DNA of 64,000 bases from Stomatobaculum longum. GTDB taxonomy: Bacteria > Bacillota > Clostridia > Lachnospirales > Lachnospiraceae. Below the pieces are notes generated by a model, which was not told the DNA's origin, ran no database searches, and worked only from the letters and a program-made list of their open reading frames with translations. A program made the position numbers and the translations under genes. Shown here in pieces: positions 37,535-46,336 of this stretch. The stretch spans positions 124,001-188,000 of the forward strand of contig JH590863.1 in NCBI GenBank assembly GCA_000242235.1, read 5' to 3'. Numbering within the stretch: position 1 is the stretch's first letter; every line of letters begins with the position of its first letter.

Positions 37535-39184
37535 ATGATGAAGAGTTTAGTCAAGAACTTTAAGATTCCGATTATTATTGCATGCTTGCAATGGGGGATT
37601 TTACTTGCAATCAATGCAGACTCTGCCTTTTTTATTTATATCAGAAATGCGCAAGGAAATGTGGAGGCTTCTTCAGTTTTATTGCGTTGGGTTACACAGT
37701 TGTTGGCATTCGTCTTACTCTGTGTCATTTGGAGTTCTGTTTGGTTTTTGACTGCTAAGCTGAGAGCCGGAGATAGAGCTTATAAAAGATGGTTTCGGTT
37801 TTTTGGCATCTATTTTGGAATACAGATGCTGTTAATGTTGATTTTATGGCCGGGAACTTGGGCTTGGGACGACATCATGACATTGGAATTTTCTGTGAGA
37901 TGCTATGGAATTTTTGCGTGGCAGCATGTATTTACCAGTATATTCCAAATGGTAGCATTACATATATTCCCTTTTCCGGCTGGAATTATTATTATTCAGC
38001 AATTATTGATTGCGGTATGTGTGGCAACGAGTTTGTTTTGGATGGAGCAAAGCTTAGGCCTAAAAAGGTTGAAAAATGGTGCTCTTGACATTGCAATTAA
38101 ATTATTTCCATTTCTTATGCCGCCGGTACTGATGTATCAGTTTTCGGGATACCGAAACGGCCCACTGGTATATTTGGAACTGTTACTTGTGGTACTTCTC
38201 TTGAAGGAGATTAAAGAAAGAAAGCAGAGATGCATATCTATCTGGTATTATGTATTTTTGGTGAGCCTGCTTGCGGTTGTTGCAGAGTGGAGAAGTGAGA
38301 ATATAATATACATCGCCATTGGAGTGTGTGTATTTGCGCTGAGGAATTATAAGAAGACATACTATAAGATAAGCATCGTTGTACTAGCCTTAGCTTTATT
38401 TATGGCTGCACATCAAGTGCAAAAGTATATAATGGGTGAAGATGACATGTATGCAATTGCCTCGACAATGAGACCGGCGGTTGAGTTATTGAGGAGAGCC
38501 GACTCTCAAAAGGATGAGCAGGAGATTGCAGACATGTCCGAAGTGGTTGACAAGAATTATGTTGACAATCATCCGGGAATGCATGGAGAGCTTGTATTCG
38601 GAGAGGCCGGAATAAGAGACAAACACATTTCTCATCAAGCGTATCAGAAATACATGAAGGGACTTACGAATCTGGTTATCAAGTATCCCGGCGTTTTTTT
38701 GCACGAGCGAGTTTCGCTATTTTTGGCTGCAATGGGAATTAAGGGCGACGGGTTGCAAATGACTAATGTCCAGCATACGGTACATTTGATGGATACGAGT
38801 TATGCCAATACACATTTAGACTTTATGAGAAATTCAGGATGGTTGATGGTGAAGCCGTTTGCACCTGAGTTGCGAAAGAGTCTTATTTTGGCTTTGGGAC
38901 AGCAGACTTATGACGGGAAAGAAAGTCCCTTGTTTTATGTCTTCTGGAATGGATTAATTCCGATTGGATTTCTTATAGTAGCGCTATTCTATGGACTCAG
39001 AAAGAAAAATCGTTTATTGTTCGGCCTAGTTGCTGTGCTGTTGATAAAGATGTTTGCTGTCATTCTGGCAGAGCCATCGTCATGGATTATGTATTATCTT
39101 TCTCAATACATGGCAGGATATGTACTTCTCTCTTATTGGATGATTATGATTCTGAGCCGGACAAGGATACAGAAAGGAGCTTAA
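37535..39184 (+). CDS. Polytopic membrane protein, GT-C-like (paralogue of the 34678 gene)
   Basis: A 549-residue protein; the ATG at 37535 is preferred because AAGGAG lies 8 nt upstream (the frame opens at 37514). It has about 12 transmembrane helices with the first large loop carrying ILWPGTWAWDDI, an acidic motif expected of GT-C sugar transferases, and a long extracytoplasmic region (about 310-450) before the final helices. The gene is AT-rich with codon use unlike the flanking loci. No specific family name can be given; DUF6020-like is my best guess. Confidence 0.65.
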   Translation: MMKSLVKNFKIPIIIACLQWGILLAINADSAFFIYIRNAQGNVEASSVLLRWVTQLLAFVLLCVIWSSVWFLTAKLRAGDRAYKRWFRFFGIYFGIQMLLMLILWPGTWAWDDIMTLEFSVRCYGIFAWQHVFTSIFQMVALHIFPFPAGIIIIQQLLIAVCVATSLFWMEQSLGLKRLKNGALDIAIKLFPFLMPPVLMYQFSGYRNGPLVYLELLLVVLLLKEIKERKQRCISIWYYVFLVSLLAVVAEWRSENIIYIAIGVCVFALRNYKKTYYKISIVVLALALFMAAHQVQKYIMGEDDMYAIASTMRPAVELLRRADSQKDEQEIADMSEVVDKNYVDNHPGMHGELVFGEAGIRDKHISHQAYQKYMKGLTNLVIKYPGVFLHERVSLFLAAMGIKGDGLQMTNVQHTVHLMDTSYANTHLDFMRNSGWLMVKPFAPELRKSLILALGQQTYDGKESPLFYVFWNGLIPIGFLIVALFYGLRKKNRLLFGLVAVLLIKMFAVILAEPSSWIMYYLSQYMAGYVLLSYWMIMILSRTRIQKGA

Positions 39185-39188
39185 TATC

Positions 39189-40022
39189 ATGAGCAGAATT
39201 TTACTGTTTATCCCGATGTACAACTGCGAGAAGCAGATTGTCCGTGTTCTGGGGCAGTTGAAGCCGGAAGTGTGCCGGGAATTAACAGAGGTCATTGTCG
39301 TAAACAATCGAAGCACGGACAACAGCGAGGCTGCGGCCATGCGTTATCTGGAAGAGCATCCGCTGCCCATTCCGGTGACGCTGCTCAGAAACGACGATAA
39401 CTACGGTTTGGGAGGCTCTCACAAGGTTGCATTCGAATACGCCATGAAGCACAACTTTGACTATGTGATAGTATTGCATGGTGACGATCAGGGAGATATC
39501 GCGAATATCCTGCCGCATTTGCAAAGCGGAGCGTATCGGAAGTACGATTGCTTCCTCGGCGCGCGCTTTATGCGCGGTTCTAAGCTGCAGGGCTACTCTG
39601 CCTTCCGAACCTTCGGCAACCGTGTTTATAATCTCTTGTTCTCAATCGGCACCGGGAGACGCATTTACGACCTTGGTTCCGGACTCAACATGTACAAGGT
39701 TTCGAGCCTCAAAAGTCGTTTCTATGAGAAGTACAAGGATAACCTTATGTTCAATTACTGCATGATTCTCGGTTCTTCCTATTACCGTCAGAACATGCGC
39801 TTCTTCCCGATACTCTGGAGAGAGGACGATCAGGTCTCGAATGTCAAGATGGTCAATCAGGCCATTGTCGTACTGAAGCTTTTGGGAAGCTATATCGTGA
39901 ATCGCAAGGGTTTTATCGCTGCGGAGCACAGAGACAAGCTAATTCCTGCGTATACTGCGAAGCCGGTTTATACGAATCGGAAGGGCAAAGAGAACGACGA
40001 CCATGAAGCAGAAAACATATAA
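39189..40022 (+). CDS. Glycosyltransferase family 2 (DPM1/GtrB-like)
   Basis: A 277-residue GT-A enzyme: LLFIPMYNCEKQI at the N-terminus, VIVVNNRSTDNS, and the DXD-like VLHGDDQGD metal/UDP site at about residues 95-103. The layout matches polyprenyl-phosphate sugar synthases. There is no C-terminal membrane anchor; the next gene, encoding a flippase-like membrane protein, overlaps by 20 nt. High-GC codon use returns here after the AT-rich insert. Confidence 0.88.
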   Translation: MSRILLFIPMYNCEKQIVRVLGQLKPEVCRELTEVIVVNNRSTDNSEAAAMRYLEEHPLPIPVTLLRNDDNYGLGGSHKVAFEYAMKHNFDYVIVLHGDDQGDIANILPHLQSGAYRKYDCFLGARFMRGSKLQGYSAFRTFGNRVYNLLFSIGTGRRIYDLGSGLNMYKVSSLKSRFYEKYKDNLMFNYCMILGSSYYRQNMRFFPILWREDDQVSNVKMVNQAIVVLKLLGSYIVNRKGFIAAEHRDKLIPAYTAKPVYTNRKGKENDDHEAENI

Positions 40023-40872
40023 ACTTGTCAATATCCTGGTGTTGCTGCTCACCGTGCTGCTCCTCAGCAGAGCCTTGCTGCACCAGGATTTTTCCTTTGT
40101 TCTTCACAATCCGTTGGTTTGCCTCATCATGATTGTGACTGTAATTCTGGTACATGGCATTAAGGCCTTTCGTCTCTATCTGGAGTTATTGGATCGGAAA
40201 CTGCCCTTTGGGCTTTTTCTGAGGCAATACTGTAAAATTACGCCGGTCAGCATGATACTGCCGTTAAAAGCCGGAGATCTGTTTCGCTGTTACTGCTACG
40301 GCTACTATATCGGCGACTGGATGTACGGGATTGCGGTGATTCTTCTTGACCGTTTTGTGGATACGGCGGCATTGATGACGGTGCTTATTTTATTTGTGTT
40401 GCCGCTTGGCAATGCGATGCCTGCGATTTCGTTTGTCTTGCTTGCGGTGTTGTTTGCGCTGAGCTTTATCTATTTTGCGCTTCCGGGCCTCTGCCAGTAC
40501 TGGAATCGCTATCTGATTGCGGGGAGAGGCAGCACACGGAAACTGTTCGCATTGACCGTTTTAGCGCGTCTGGAGGCAGCATACCGGGATATTCACCGCG
40601 TGGTGCAGGGAAAGTTTTTGCTGAGCTATATGTTGTCGGTGGCTGCCTGGCTCATTGAAATCGGTGGTCTGGCGCTCACGGTATCTTTGCTGCGCGCGGA
40701 TTTGGGAGCTGCAATGTCAGCATATCTGCTTGGCGCAATGTGGGGCGGAAAAATCGCCTATCTGAGCGGAATCATTCTGTTCGGCACAGTGTTGCTATTG
40801 CTTTTATATCTCGTCACCCTGTTGTTTGTGGGAAGAAAGGAACGGGAACATGAAGCTTATCGTAATCTTTGA
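40003..40872 (+). CDS. Lysylphosphatidylglycerol-synthase-TM/UPF0104-like flippase-domain protein
   Basis: A 289-residue protein with about 8 transmembrane helices. The motifs HGIKAFRLYLELL, LPLKAGDLFRCYCYGY and LLDRFVDTAALM match the LPG_synthase_TM (MprF flippase-like, UPF0104) family; no aminoacyl-transferase domain is attached. In glycan loci such proteins may move polyprenyl-phosphate-sugars or lipids. It overlaps the GT2 gene upstream and the kinase gene downstream (23 nt). Confidence 0.82.
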   Translation: MKQKTYKLVNILVLLLTVLLLSRALLHQDFSFVLHNPLVCLIMIVTVILVHGIKAFRLYLELLDRKLPFGLFLRQYCKITPVSMILPLKAGDLFRCYCYGYYIGDWMYGIAVILLDRFVDTAALMTVLILFVLPLGNAMPAISFVLLAVLFALSFIYFALPGLCQYWNRYLIAGRGSTRKLFALTVLARLEAAYRDIHRVVQGKFLLSYMLSVAAWLIEIGGLALTVSLLRADLGAAMSAYLLGAMWGGKIAYLSGIILFGTVLLLLLYLVTLLFVGRKEREHEAYRNL

Positions 40873-42307
40873 CGATACGGTTCGGAAGAGTGAAGTCATA
40901 GAGGATGTGATCGGTGAAAAGGGCTTTTCGGAAGTGGTTGTCAAGCGGCAGCGCCTCGGAGAGCGCTTTCAGCAACAGCTCCGGGTCTATTTTCCGGAGA
41001 TGGAGTGGCAGGTGGTGCGCTCTGTCTTTGCGTTTAATGCTTTATTAGAGCAGTTCGAAGACCGGACGGCGGAGCCGGTTCACATTCTGCATATGTTTGC
41101 GAACTATATTATCAGTGATGCGGAGTGGGCAAAACTCTCGTTTCAGAAACTGCCCTACATTGCAGAGAATTACCGGATGACCGTGCGGGACGAGACCGCG
41201 GGATTGATGTTTGCGGATACAAAGTCGTATCGGACATTTCTGGAGCGCGTCTGCAAGGAGGGGAATTCGGCGACGGCGGCGCGAACGGTTTCCGCTTCGT
41301 TCCCGGCGGACGGTCTTGTCAATATCGGCGATGTCTTTAACTTCATCCGTTGTATTACGGGAAATTTTGACGCGCGTTATTTTAATTCGCTCGAAGAAAA
41401 GGAATATACGCTGACCAAGCGCTCTACCAATAAGAAAAAAATTAAGGCAGAGTACACGTTCTATCATCTCTTGCCGGATGACATGAAGCGGTGGTTTGTT
41501 CTGCCGTTTAACTATCGGGAAGATGAAAAGAGCGCCTCCTATACGATGGAGCGTCTCTATATGACAGACCTCGCGATTAAGTGGGTGCACGGCTCAATCG
41601 GTGAGGAGGAATTCCGGCGTCTGCTTGACATGTACTTTAACTTTTTCAAAGAGCGGCATGCGAAAGCGGTCAGCAAAGAAGAGTATCAGCAAACGGCAGA
41701 TTCTCTTTACATCGAAAAGGTGGAGAGCCGGATTGAAGATTTGAAGAAGCTTGAGAGCTACGGACACATTGCGGCGCTCTTACAGGCCGGTACCGGTGAG
41801 ACCATTGACGATATCAAGGCGCGCTACTTTGCACTGAAACAGCAGGTGGAGTCGCGTGTTCGGGTAGAGCCGGTCAGCGTAATAGGTCACGGCGATCCCT
41901 GCTTTGCGAATGCGATGTACAACAAGGCGACGAGAATGCTCAAGTTTATCGATCCGAAGGGCGCTCTCACGGAAGAGGAACTCTGGACCAATCCGTATTA
42001 CGATCTCGCAAAGCTCAGCCACTCAATTTGCGGCAATTACGACTTTTTCAATAATGCGCTCTATGAGATTTCGATTAACCGTGAGTTTCAGGCAGAGTTG
42101 AAGCTCGGCTTTGACAATGCACAGTATAAGAAGTGGTTCCGAGAAAAAGCGGAAGCATCCGGATATGATTATCTGTTGATTCGTCTCTATGAGGCGTCGC
42201 TGTTTCTCTCAATGTTGCCGTTACACATCGACAATCCGCACAAGGTATTCGGCTTTATCCTGAATGCGAGAAACATTTTGGAGGAGATTCGGAATGAACT
42301 ACAGTGA
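40850..42307 (+). CDS. APH/choline-kinase-like phosphotransferase
   Basis: A 485-residue cytoplasmic protein; the ATG at 40850 has AAGGAACGGGA upstream (the frame opens at 40826). The C-terminal half carries a kinase catalytic loop VIGHGDPCFANAMY (HGDxxxxN) followed by KFIDPKG (DPKG metal site), as in aminoglycoside-phosphotransferase-fold small-molecule kinases. The N-terminal 150 residues are unassigned (possible nucleotide/sugar binding). It is followed by a HAD phosphatase, a nucleotidyltransferase and an epimerase in overlapping or close order, so it probably phosphorylates a precursor used to decorate the glycan. Substrate unknown. Confidence 0.78.
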   Translation: MKLIVIFDDTVRKSEVIEDVIGEKGFSEVVVKRQRLGERFQQQLRVYFPEMEWQVVRSVFAFNALLEQFEDRTAEPVHILHMFANYIISDAEWAKLSFQKLPYIAENYRMTVRDETAGLMFADTKSYRTFLERVCKEGNSATAARTVSASFPADGLVNIGDVFNFIRCITGNFDARYFNSLEEKEYTLTKRSTNKKKIKAEYTFYHLLPDDMKRWFVLPFNYREDEKSASYTMERLYMTDLAIKWVHGSIGEEEFRRLLDMYFNFFKERHAKAVSKEEYQQTADSLYIEKVESRIEDLKKLESYGHIAALLQAGTGETIDDIKARYFALKQQVESRVRVEPVSVIGHGDPCFANAMYNKATRMLKFIDPKGALTEEELWTNPYYDLAKLSHSICGNYDFFNNALYEISINREFQAELKLGFDNAQYKKWFREKAEASGYDYLLIRLYEASLFLSMLPLHIDNPHKVFGFILNARNILEEIRNELQ

Positions 42308-42695
42308 GTATTCGTTCGTCTTTGACATTGACGGTACGATATGCCCGATTAAGAAGAAAGAAGAGAAGTACGAAGACCTGGTTCCGTATGCGTCGGTGGT
42401 CGAAAAGATACGCTTTTACCACGAGGCCGGTGCCAAAATTGTGCTCTTTACTTCTCGCAATATGAATTCCTATGGTGGAAATCTGGGCCTGATTAACAAG
42501 AATACCGCGCGGATTCTGACGGAATGGCTGGATAAGTGGAACATCCCCTACGATGAGATTTTCTACGGTAAGCCCTGGCCGGGACATAAGGGCTTTTATG
42601 TGGATGACCGTTCGGTGAGGCCGGACGAGTTTCTCACCTATACCCCGGAAGAACTCGCCGAGCGCTGTGAGGCGTCCCGCGCAAAGGAGGATTGA
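42294..42695 (+). CDS. Small HAD-type phosphatase of capsule loci
   Basis: A 133-residue HAD hydrolase lacking a cap domain. The ATG at 42294 has GGAGGAG upstream and overlaps the kinase gene by 14 nt. Motif I is VFDIDGTIC (DXD), motif II IVLFTSRN, motif III/IV YGKPWPGHKGFYVDDRS. Small capless HAD proteins of this length are common next to a nucleotidyltransferase in capsule loci. It may dephosphorylate a phosphorylated intermediate of the kinase pathway. Confidence 0.83.
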   Translation: MNYSEYSFVFDIDGTICPIKKKEEKYEDLVPYASVVEKIRFYHEAGAKIVLFTSRNMNSYGGNLGLINKNTARILTEWLDKWNIPYDEIFYGKPWPGHKGFYVDDRSVRPDEFLTYTPEELAERCEASRAKED

Positions 42696-42697
42696 GC

Positions 42698-43438
42698 ATG
42701 AAGAATCTGGATATTGTGATCACAATGGGCGGACTCGGATCCCGCTTTCGGAAGGCCGGGTATACGGTTCCGAAGTTCATGATTGAGACGCGCGGAAAGA
42801 CTTTATTCGAGTGGTCTATTCTGAGTTTAAAAGGTTTTGCGGACTGCGCGGCGCGCTATATTTTCATTGCGATGCGCGACGAGAGTGCGGATGTCGAGAC
42901 TTTTATCGCGGAGCAGTGCAAAGCACTCGGTATTGCGGATTATAAACTTCTGCTGCTTGATTATCTGACGGACGGACAGGCTACCACGGCGGAACTGGCT
43001 TCGAAGTACTGGAACCCGGAGCATGGTCTGTTGATCTACAATATCGATACCTATGTAGTACCGGGCGCGATGAATGCGGCGGAATTAAAGGGTGACGGTT
43101 TTATTCCCTGCTTTCTCGGTGAGGGTGATCACTGGAGTTTTGTGCGTCTCGACGAAAGCAGTAAAGCAGTGGAAGTCCGGGAAAAGACCAGAATTTCCGA
43201 GAACTGTACGCTCGGCGCGTATTATTTCAAGAGCTGCGCTCTTTATGAGAGACTGTATCATGAGTTCTACGCGAACGAGGCCAACCTCGAAAAGGGTGAA
43301 AAGTACATTGCGCCGATGTATAACTATCTGATTCAGAAGGGCGGAGAAGTTTATATCTCGGTGGTGCCGACAGAGGCTGTGCATGTGCTCGGCACGCCGG
43401 AAGAAGTGCAGGCCTTTGAGCAGGCAAAGTTGAATTAA
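42698..43438 (+). CDS. Nucleotidyltransferase (NTP_transferase family)
   Basis: A 246-residue protein with the pyrophosphorylase signature ITMGGLGSRFRKAGYTVPKF (GXGXRF..PK) at residues 8-27, a central VYNIDTY-like block (LLIYNIDTYVVPG) and ALGAYYF-like C-terminal block. It activates a phosphorylated small molecule as an NDP derivative. An AAAGGAGG site fits the ATG at 42698 rather than the in-frame TTG at 42692. Neighbours suggest it acts with the kinase and HAD enzymes; whether the product is NDP-sugar or NDP-polyol is open. Confidence 0.85.
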   Translation: MKNLDIVITMGGLGSRFRKAGYTVPKFMIETRGKTLFEWSILSLKGFADCAARYIFIAMRDESADVETFIAEQCKALGIADYKLLLLDYLTDGQATTAELASKYWNPEHGLLIYNIDTYVVPGAMNAAELKGDGFIPCFLGEGDHWSFVRLDESSKAVEVREKTRISENCTLGAYYFKSCALYERLYHEFYANEANLEKGEKYIAPMYNYLIQKGGEVYISVVPTEAVHVLGTPEEVQAFEQAKLN

Positions 43439-43457
43439 CCGCGACAGTGAGAGTGCA

Positions 43458-44384
43458 ATGAAGAAGGTACTGGTGACGGGAGCGGGCGGATTTATCGGCA
43501 GAAATCTGGTCAGGGGCTTAATCAGACAGGGAATTGAAGTTTATGCCACCGTATATCCCGGGCATAATATTTATGCCGGTGAGAATGCGCCGAATTTGCA
43601 TGTGTACAGCCTGGATCTCAATCAGATCCTGAACCACATTGCGGATTTTCCGAAAGATATAGAGGTGATGTACCACTTTGCGTGGAACGGTGTGAAGCCG
43701 GAAATCCGGAATGAACTGGATATTCAGATCGGCAATGTCAATATGTCCCTCGACTGTATGAAACTGGCGATTGCAATCGGAATTCGCCGGATTGTTTTTC
43801 CGGGATCTACGAACGAATATCTCTACTACGGAAAGCCGCTCAACAAAGAGGCGTTGCCGTCACCGCATGATGCCTACGGCGCTGCAAAGATAGCGCTCCG
43901 CTATCTTTGCAGCGATTTTGCATCACGGAACGACATTGACTTTGTTTATACGATTATCGCCGGTATTTATGCGGCGGATCGCCGGGATAACAATGTCATT
44001 TTCTACACAATCGATAAGCTTTTGCACCGCGAAAAGCCCTCGCTCACCAAGCTCGAGCAGCTCTGGGATTATGTCTATATCGACGATGTGGTTTCTGCGC
44101 TGATTGCGGTCGGCGAGCGGGGCAAGGACGGTGCGGTCTATGCAATCGGCCACGGGGACAACTGGCCGCTCCGAAATTACATTCGCATCATCCACCGGAA
44201 AATTGATCCGTCTTTGCCGCTCGGTATAGGCGAGATTCCGTATAACAGCGACAAGCTGCCTTGCTCCTGCATTGACCTGACGGATATCAGGCGGGACACA
44301 GGCTTTGAACCGAGGATAGATTTTGAGACAGGAATCAGCCGGGTAATCGATTGTGTGCGCGGCGATATGGAGATAAGCGGATGA
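43458..44384 (+). CDS. NAD-dependent epimerase/dehydratase (SDR extended)
   Basis: A 308-residue extended short-chain dehydrogenase: VTGAGGFIGRNLVRGL (GXXGXXG) near residues 5-20, the FHFAW-like YHFAWNG, an active-site serine in FPGSTNEY and Y-X3-K in YGAAKIALRYL. It probably epimerises or reduces an NDP-activated sugar. The YGAAK region is encoded within a perfect 15-bp inverted repeat (43881-43913). It overlaps glf by 4 nt. Confidence 0.87.
   Translation: MKKVLVTGAGGFIGRNLVRGLIRQGIEVYATVYPGHNIYAGENAPNLHVYSLDLNQILNHIADFPKDIEVMYHFAWNGVKPEIRNELDIQIGNVNMSLDCMKLAIAIGIRRIVFPGSTNEYLYYGKPLNKEALPSPHDAYGAAKIALRYLCSDFASRNDIDFVYTIIAGIYAADRRDNNVIFYTIDKLLHREKPSLTKLEQLWDYVYIDDVVSALIAVGERGKDGAVYAIGHGDNWPLRNYIRIIHRKIDPSLPLGIGEIPYNSDKLPCSCIDLTDIRRDTGFEPRIDFETGISRVIDCVRGDMEISG
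43881..43913. repeat. Perfect 15-bp inverted repeat with 3-nt loop inside the epimerase gene
   Basis: GCTGCAAAGATAGCG, loop CTC, CGCTATCTTTGCAGC. The arms pair exactly, forming a 15-bp hairpin in the transcript at the codons for the SDR active-site region. It is not followed by a T run, so it is not an intrinsic terminator. Confidence 0.9.
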
Positions 44385-45514
44385 GATACTATATCGCAGG
44401 CAGCGGTATTGTGGGCGCTGTATTGGCAGCGGAACTTGCTAAAAAGGGACACACGGTGCAGGTACTGGAGCGCCGTGCTCATGCGGGCGGAAATGTCTAT
44501 GATTATAACGATGAGTACGGTATCCACGTGCACCACTACGGACCGCACATCTTCCACACCAATGACGATGAGGTCTATCGCTATGTGAGCGACAACTCCG
44601 AGCTCAAGGACTTTAACCTGGTCTGCGGCTCGGTGATGGACGGCAAGTGCGTGCCCACCTCCTTTGATTTCAGTTCCGTGGATACTTTCTTCCAGGAGGA
44701 GGCAGAGGAGATTAAGGCGCATATCAAGGCAGAGTTCGGCGACCGCGCTTCGGCGACGGTCTTAGAAATGCTGGAAAGTCAGGATAGCTATGTGAGACGC
44801 TTTGCAGACTTTCTCTATGAGAAGGACTATAAGCCCTACACCGCAAAGCAGTGGGGCATAGATCCCGAGAAGGTGGATCGCCAGATTTTTAAGCGTGTGC
44901 CCATTCTCTTCTCCTACGGCAGCAAGTATTTCAGCGACAAGTATCAGGCAATGCCTGTTAAAGGGTACATGGAGTTTATCGAAAATCTCTTAAAGCACCC
45001 GAGCATTGAACTTCGTCTGAATGAGGAGGCGCTGGATCGCTTCTCGATTCGGGATAATCAGGTCATGGACGGCGATAAGCCGCTGGACGGTATCTTAATC
45101 TTTACCGGCGCATTGGATGAACTCTTTGACTGCAAGCACGGCAAGTTACCCTACCGTTCGCTGCGTTTTGTGTGGAAGCACGAGGACATTGACAGCTTCC
45201 AGGATATGCCGGTGGTCGCTTATCCGCAGGCCGAGGGCTTTACGCGCATCACGGAGTACAAGAAGCTCCCGGTGCAGGAGGTCAGAGGAACCACCTATGC
45301 CGTGGAATACCCGCTGCCCTACAAGCAGGGCGAGGCGATGGAGCCCTACTATCCGGTTCTGACCGAAGAGAGTCAGAAGCTGTTTCGGAAGTATTATGAC
45401 GAGGCAAAGCAGGTCAGGGGACTTGCGTTTGCGGGACGCCTCGCGGAGTTTAAGTACTACAACATGGATCAGGCAATTCGCAGGGCGCTCGATTTGGCGC
45501 GTGAACTGCAGTGA
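44381..45514 (+). CDS. glf: UDP-galactopyranose mutase
   Basis: A flavoenzyme that converts UDP-galactopyranose to UDP-galactofuranose for cell-surface glycans. The 377-residue product starts YYIAGSGIVGAVLAAELAK (FAD-binding GXGXXG) and carries HHYGPHIFHT, the Glf signature, plus EYPLPY and AGRLAEFKYYNMDQ near the C-terminus. The ATG overlaps the epimerase stop (ATGA). It implies galactofuranose in the polysaccharide. Confidence 0.96.
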   Translation: MRYYIAGSGIVGAVLAAELAKKGHTVQVLERRAHAGGNVYDYNDEYGIHVHHYGPHIFHTNDDEVYRYVSDNSELKDFNLVCGSVMDGKCVPTSFDFSSVDTFFQEEAEEIKAHIKAEFGDRASATVLEMLESQDSYVRRFADFLYEKDYKPYTAKQWGIDPEKVDRQIFKRVPILFSYGSKYFSDKYQAMPVKGYMEFIENLLKHPSIELRLNEEALDRFSIRDNQVMDGDKPLDGILIFTGALDELFDCKHGKLPYRSLRFVWKHEDIDSFQDMPVVAYPQAEGFTRITEYKKLPVQEVRGTTYAVEYPLPYKQGEAMEPYYPVLTEESQKLFRKYYDEAKQVRGLAFAGRLAEFKYYNMDQAIRRALDLARELQ

Positions 45515-45526
45515 GGGGAGAGTCAG

Positions 45527-46270
45527 GTGGGAGATTGTTTATACCTTGTCATGCCGACATACAACGAAGAAGCCAATATCCGTGCAGTGGTTGAAGCGTG
45601 GTATCCTATGCTCGCATACGGCAGCGAGGATTCCCGGCTTGTAATCTCGGACGGCGGTTCCCGGGATAAGACTTTAGAAATCCTTTATTCTCTGCAGCGG
45701 CAGTATGAGAAACTGATCGTGATTCCGAAGCCGGGCACGGATCACGGCACCAAAGTGATACTCTTATACCGCTATGCAATTGTGCACGGTGCGGATTGGA
45801 TTTTTCAGACCGATTCCGACGGACAGACCGTTCCGGCGGAATTTGCGGCCTTCTGGAAGTTGCGCGAAAAATATGATGTCATTATGGGCGACCGCAAGAA
45901 GCGCGGAGACGGTATGGGGCGTAAGGCGGTTGAGAACGTACTGCGCGTATACCTGAAAATCTTTTTCGGGACCTTTGTTCCGGATGCAAATGCACCCTTC
46001 CGTCTGATGAAGAGCTCTGTGGTTGCCAAGTATCTGGACCTTATGCCTGCGGATTTTAACCTGCCGAACGCGATTCTGGCGGCCTGTTTCTCAAAGTATC
46101 ACGAGAGGGTATGCTACCGCATCGTGACTTTCCAGCCGCGTCAGGGCGGAAAGAATTACATGAACGTGAAGCGTATTTTTAAGATTGGACTGCAATCCAT
46201 CCGGAATTTTGCGGAAATCCGGAAACGCATGGATGCTTTTGACCGGAGAAATAGGCGAAACATGCAGTAA
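45527..46270 (+). CDS. Glycosyltransferase family 2, GtrB/DPM-like
   Basis: A 247-residue cytoplasmic GT-A enzyme without membrane helices. It starts at GTG (GAGGGGAGAG upstream): LVMPTYNEEANIRAV, VISDGGSRDKT and the acceptor/metal site FQTDSDGQT. The C-terminal part has GDRKKRGDGMGRKAVEN and DANAPFRLMK typical of polyprenyl-phosphate mannose/glucose synthases (GtrB-type without anchors). A GtrA and a GT-C-like protein encoded after the IS remnants could form a GtrA-B-C glucosylation set, an inference from gene content. Confidence 0.88.
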   Translation: MGDCLYLVMPTYNEEANIRAVVEAWYPMLAYGSEDSRLVISDGGSRDKTLEILYSLQRQYEKLIVIPKPGTDHGTKVILLYRYAIVHGADWIFQTDSDGQTVPAEFAAFWKLREKYDVIMGDRKKRGDGMGRKAVENVLRVYLKIFFGTFVPDANAPFRLMKSSVVAKYLDLMPADFNLPNAILAACFSKYHERVCYRIVTFQPRQGGKNYMNVKRIFKIGLQSIRNFAEIRKRMDAFDRRNRRNMQ

Positions 46271-46336
46271 CAGTGGCTTTTCGGAGTAGAACAGGGAGGG
46301 CGGAATATGCCGGTTCCCGCAGAGGAGGTAGTGAGA

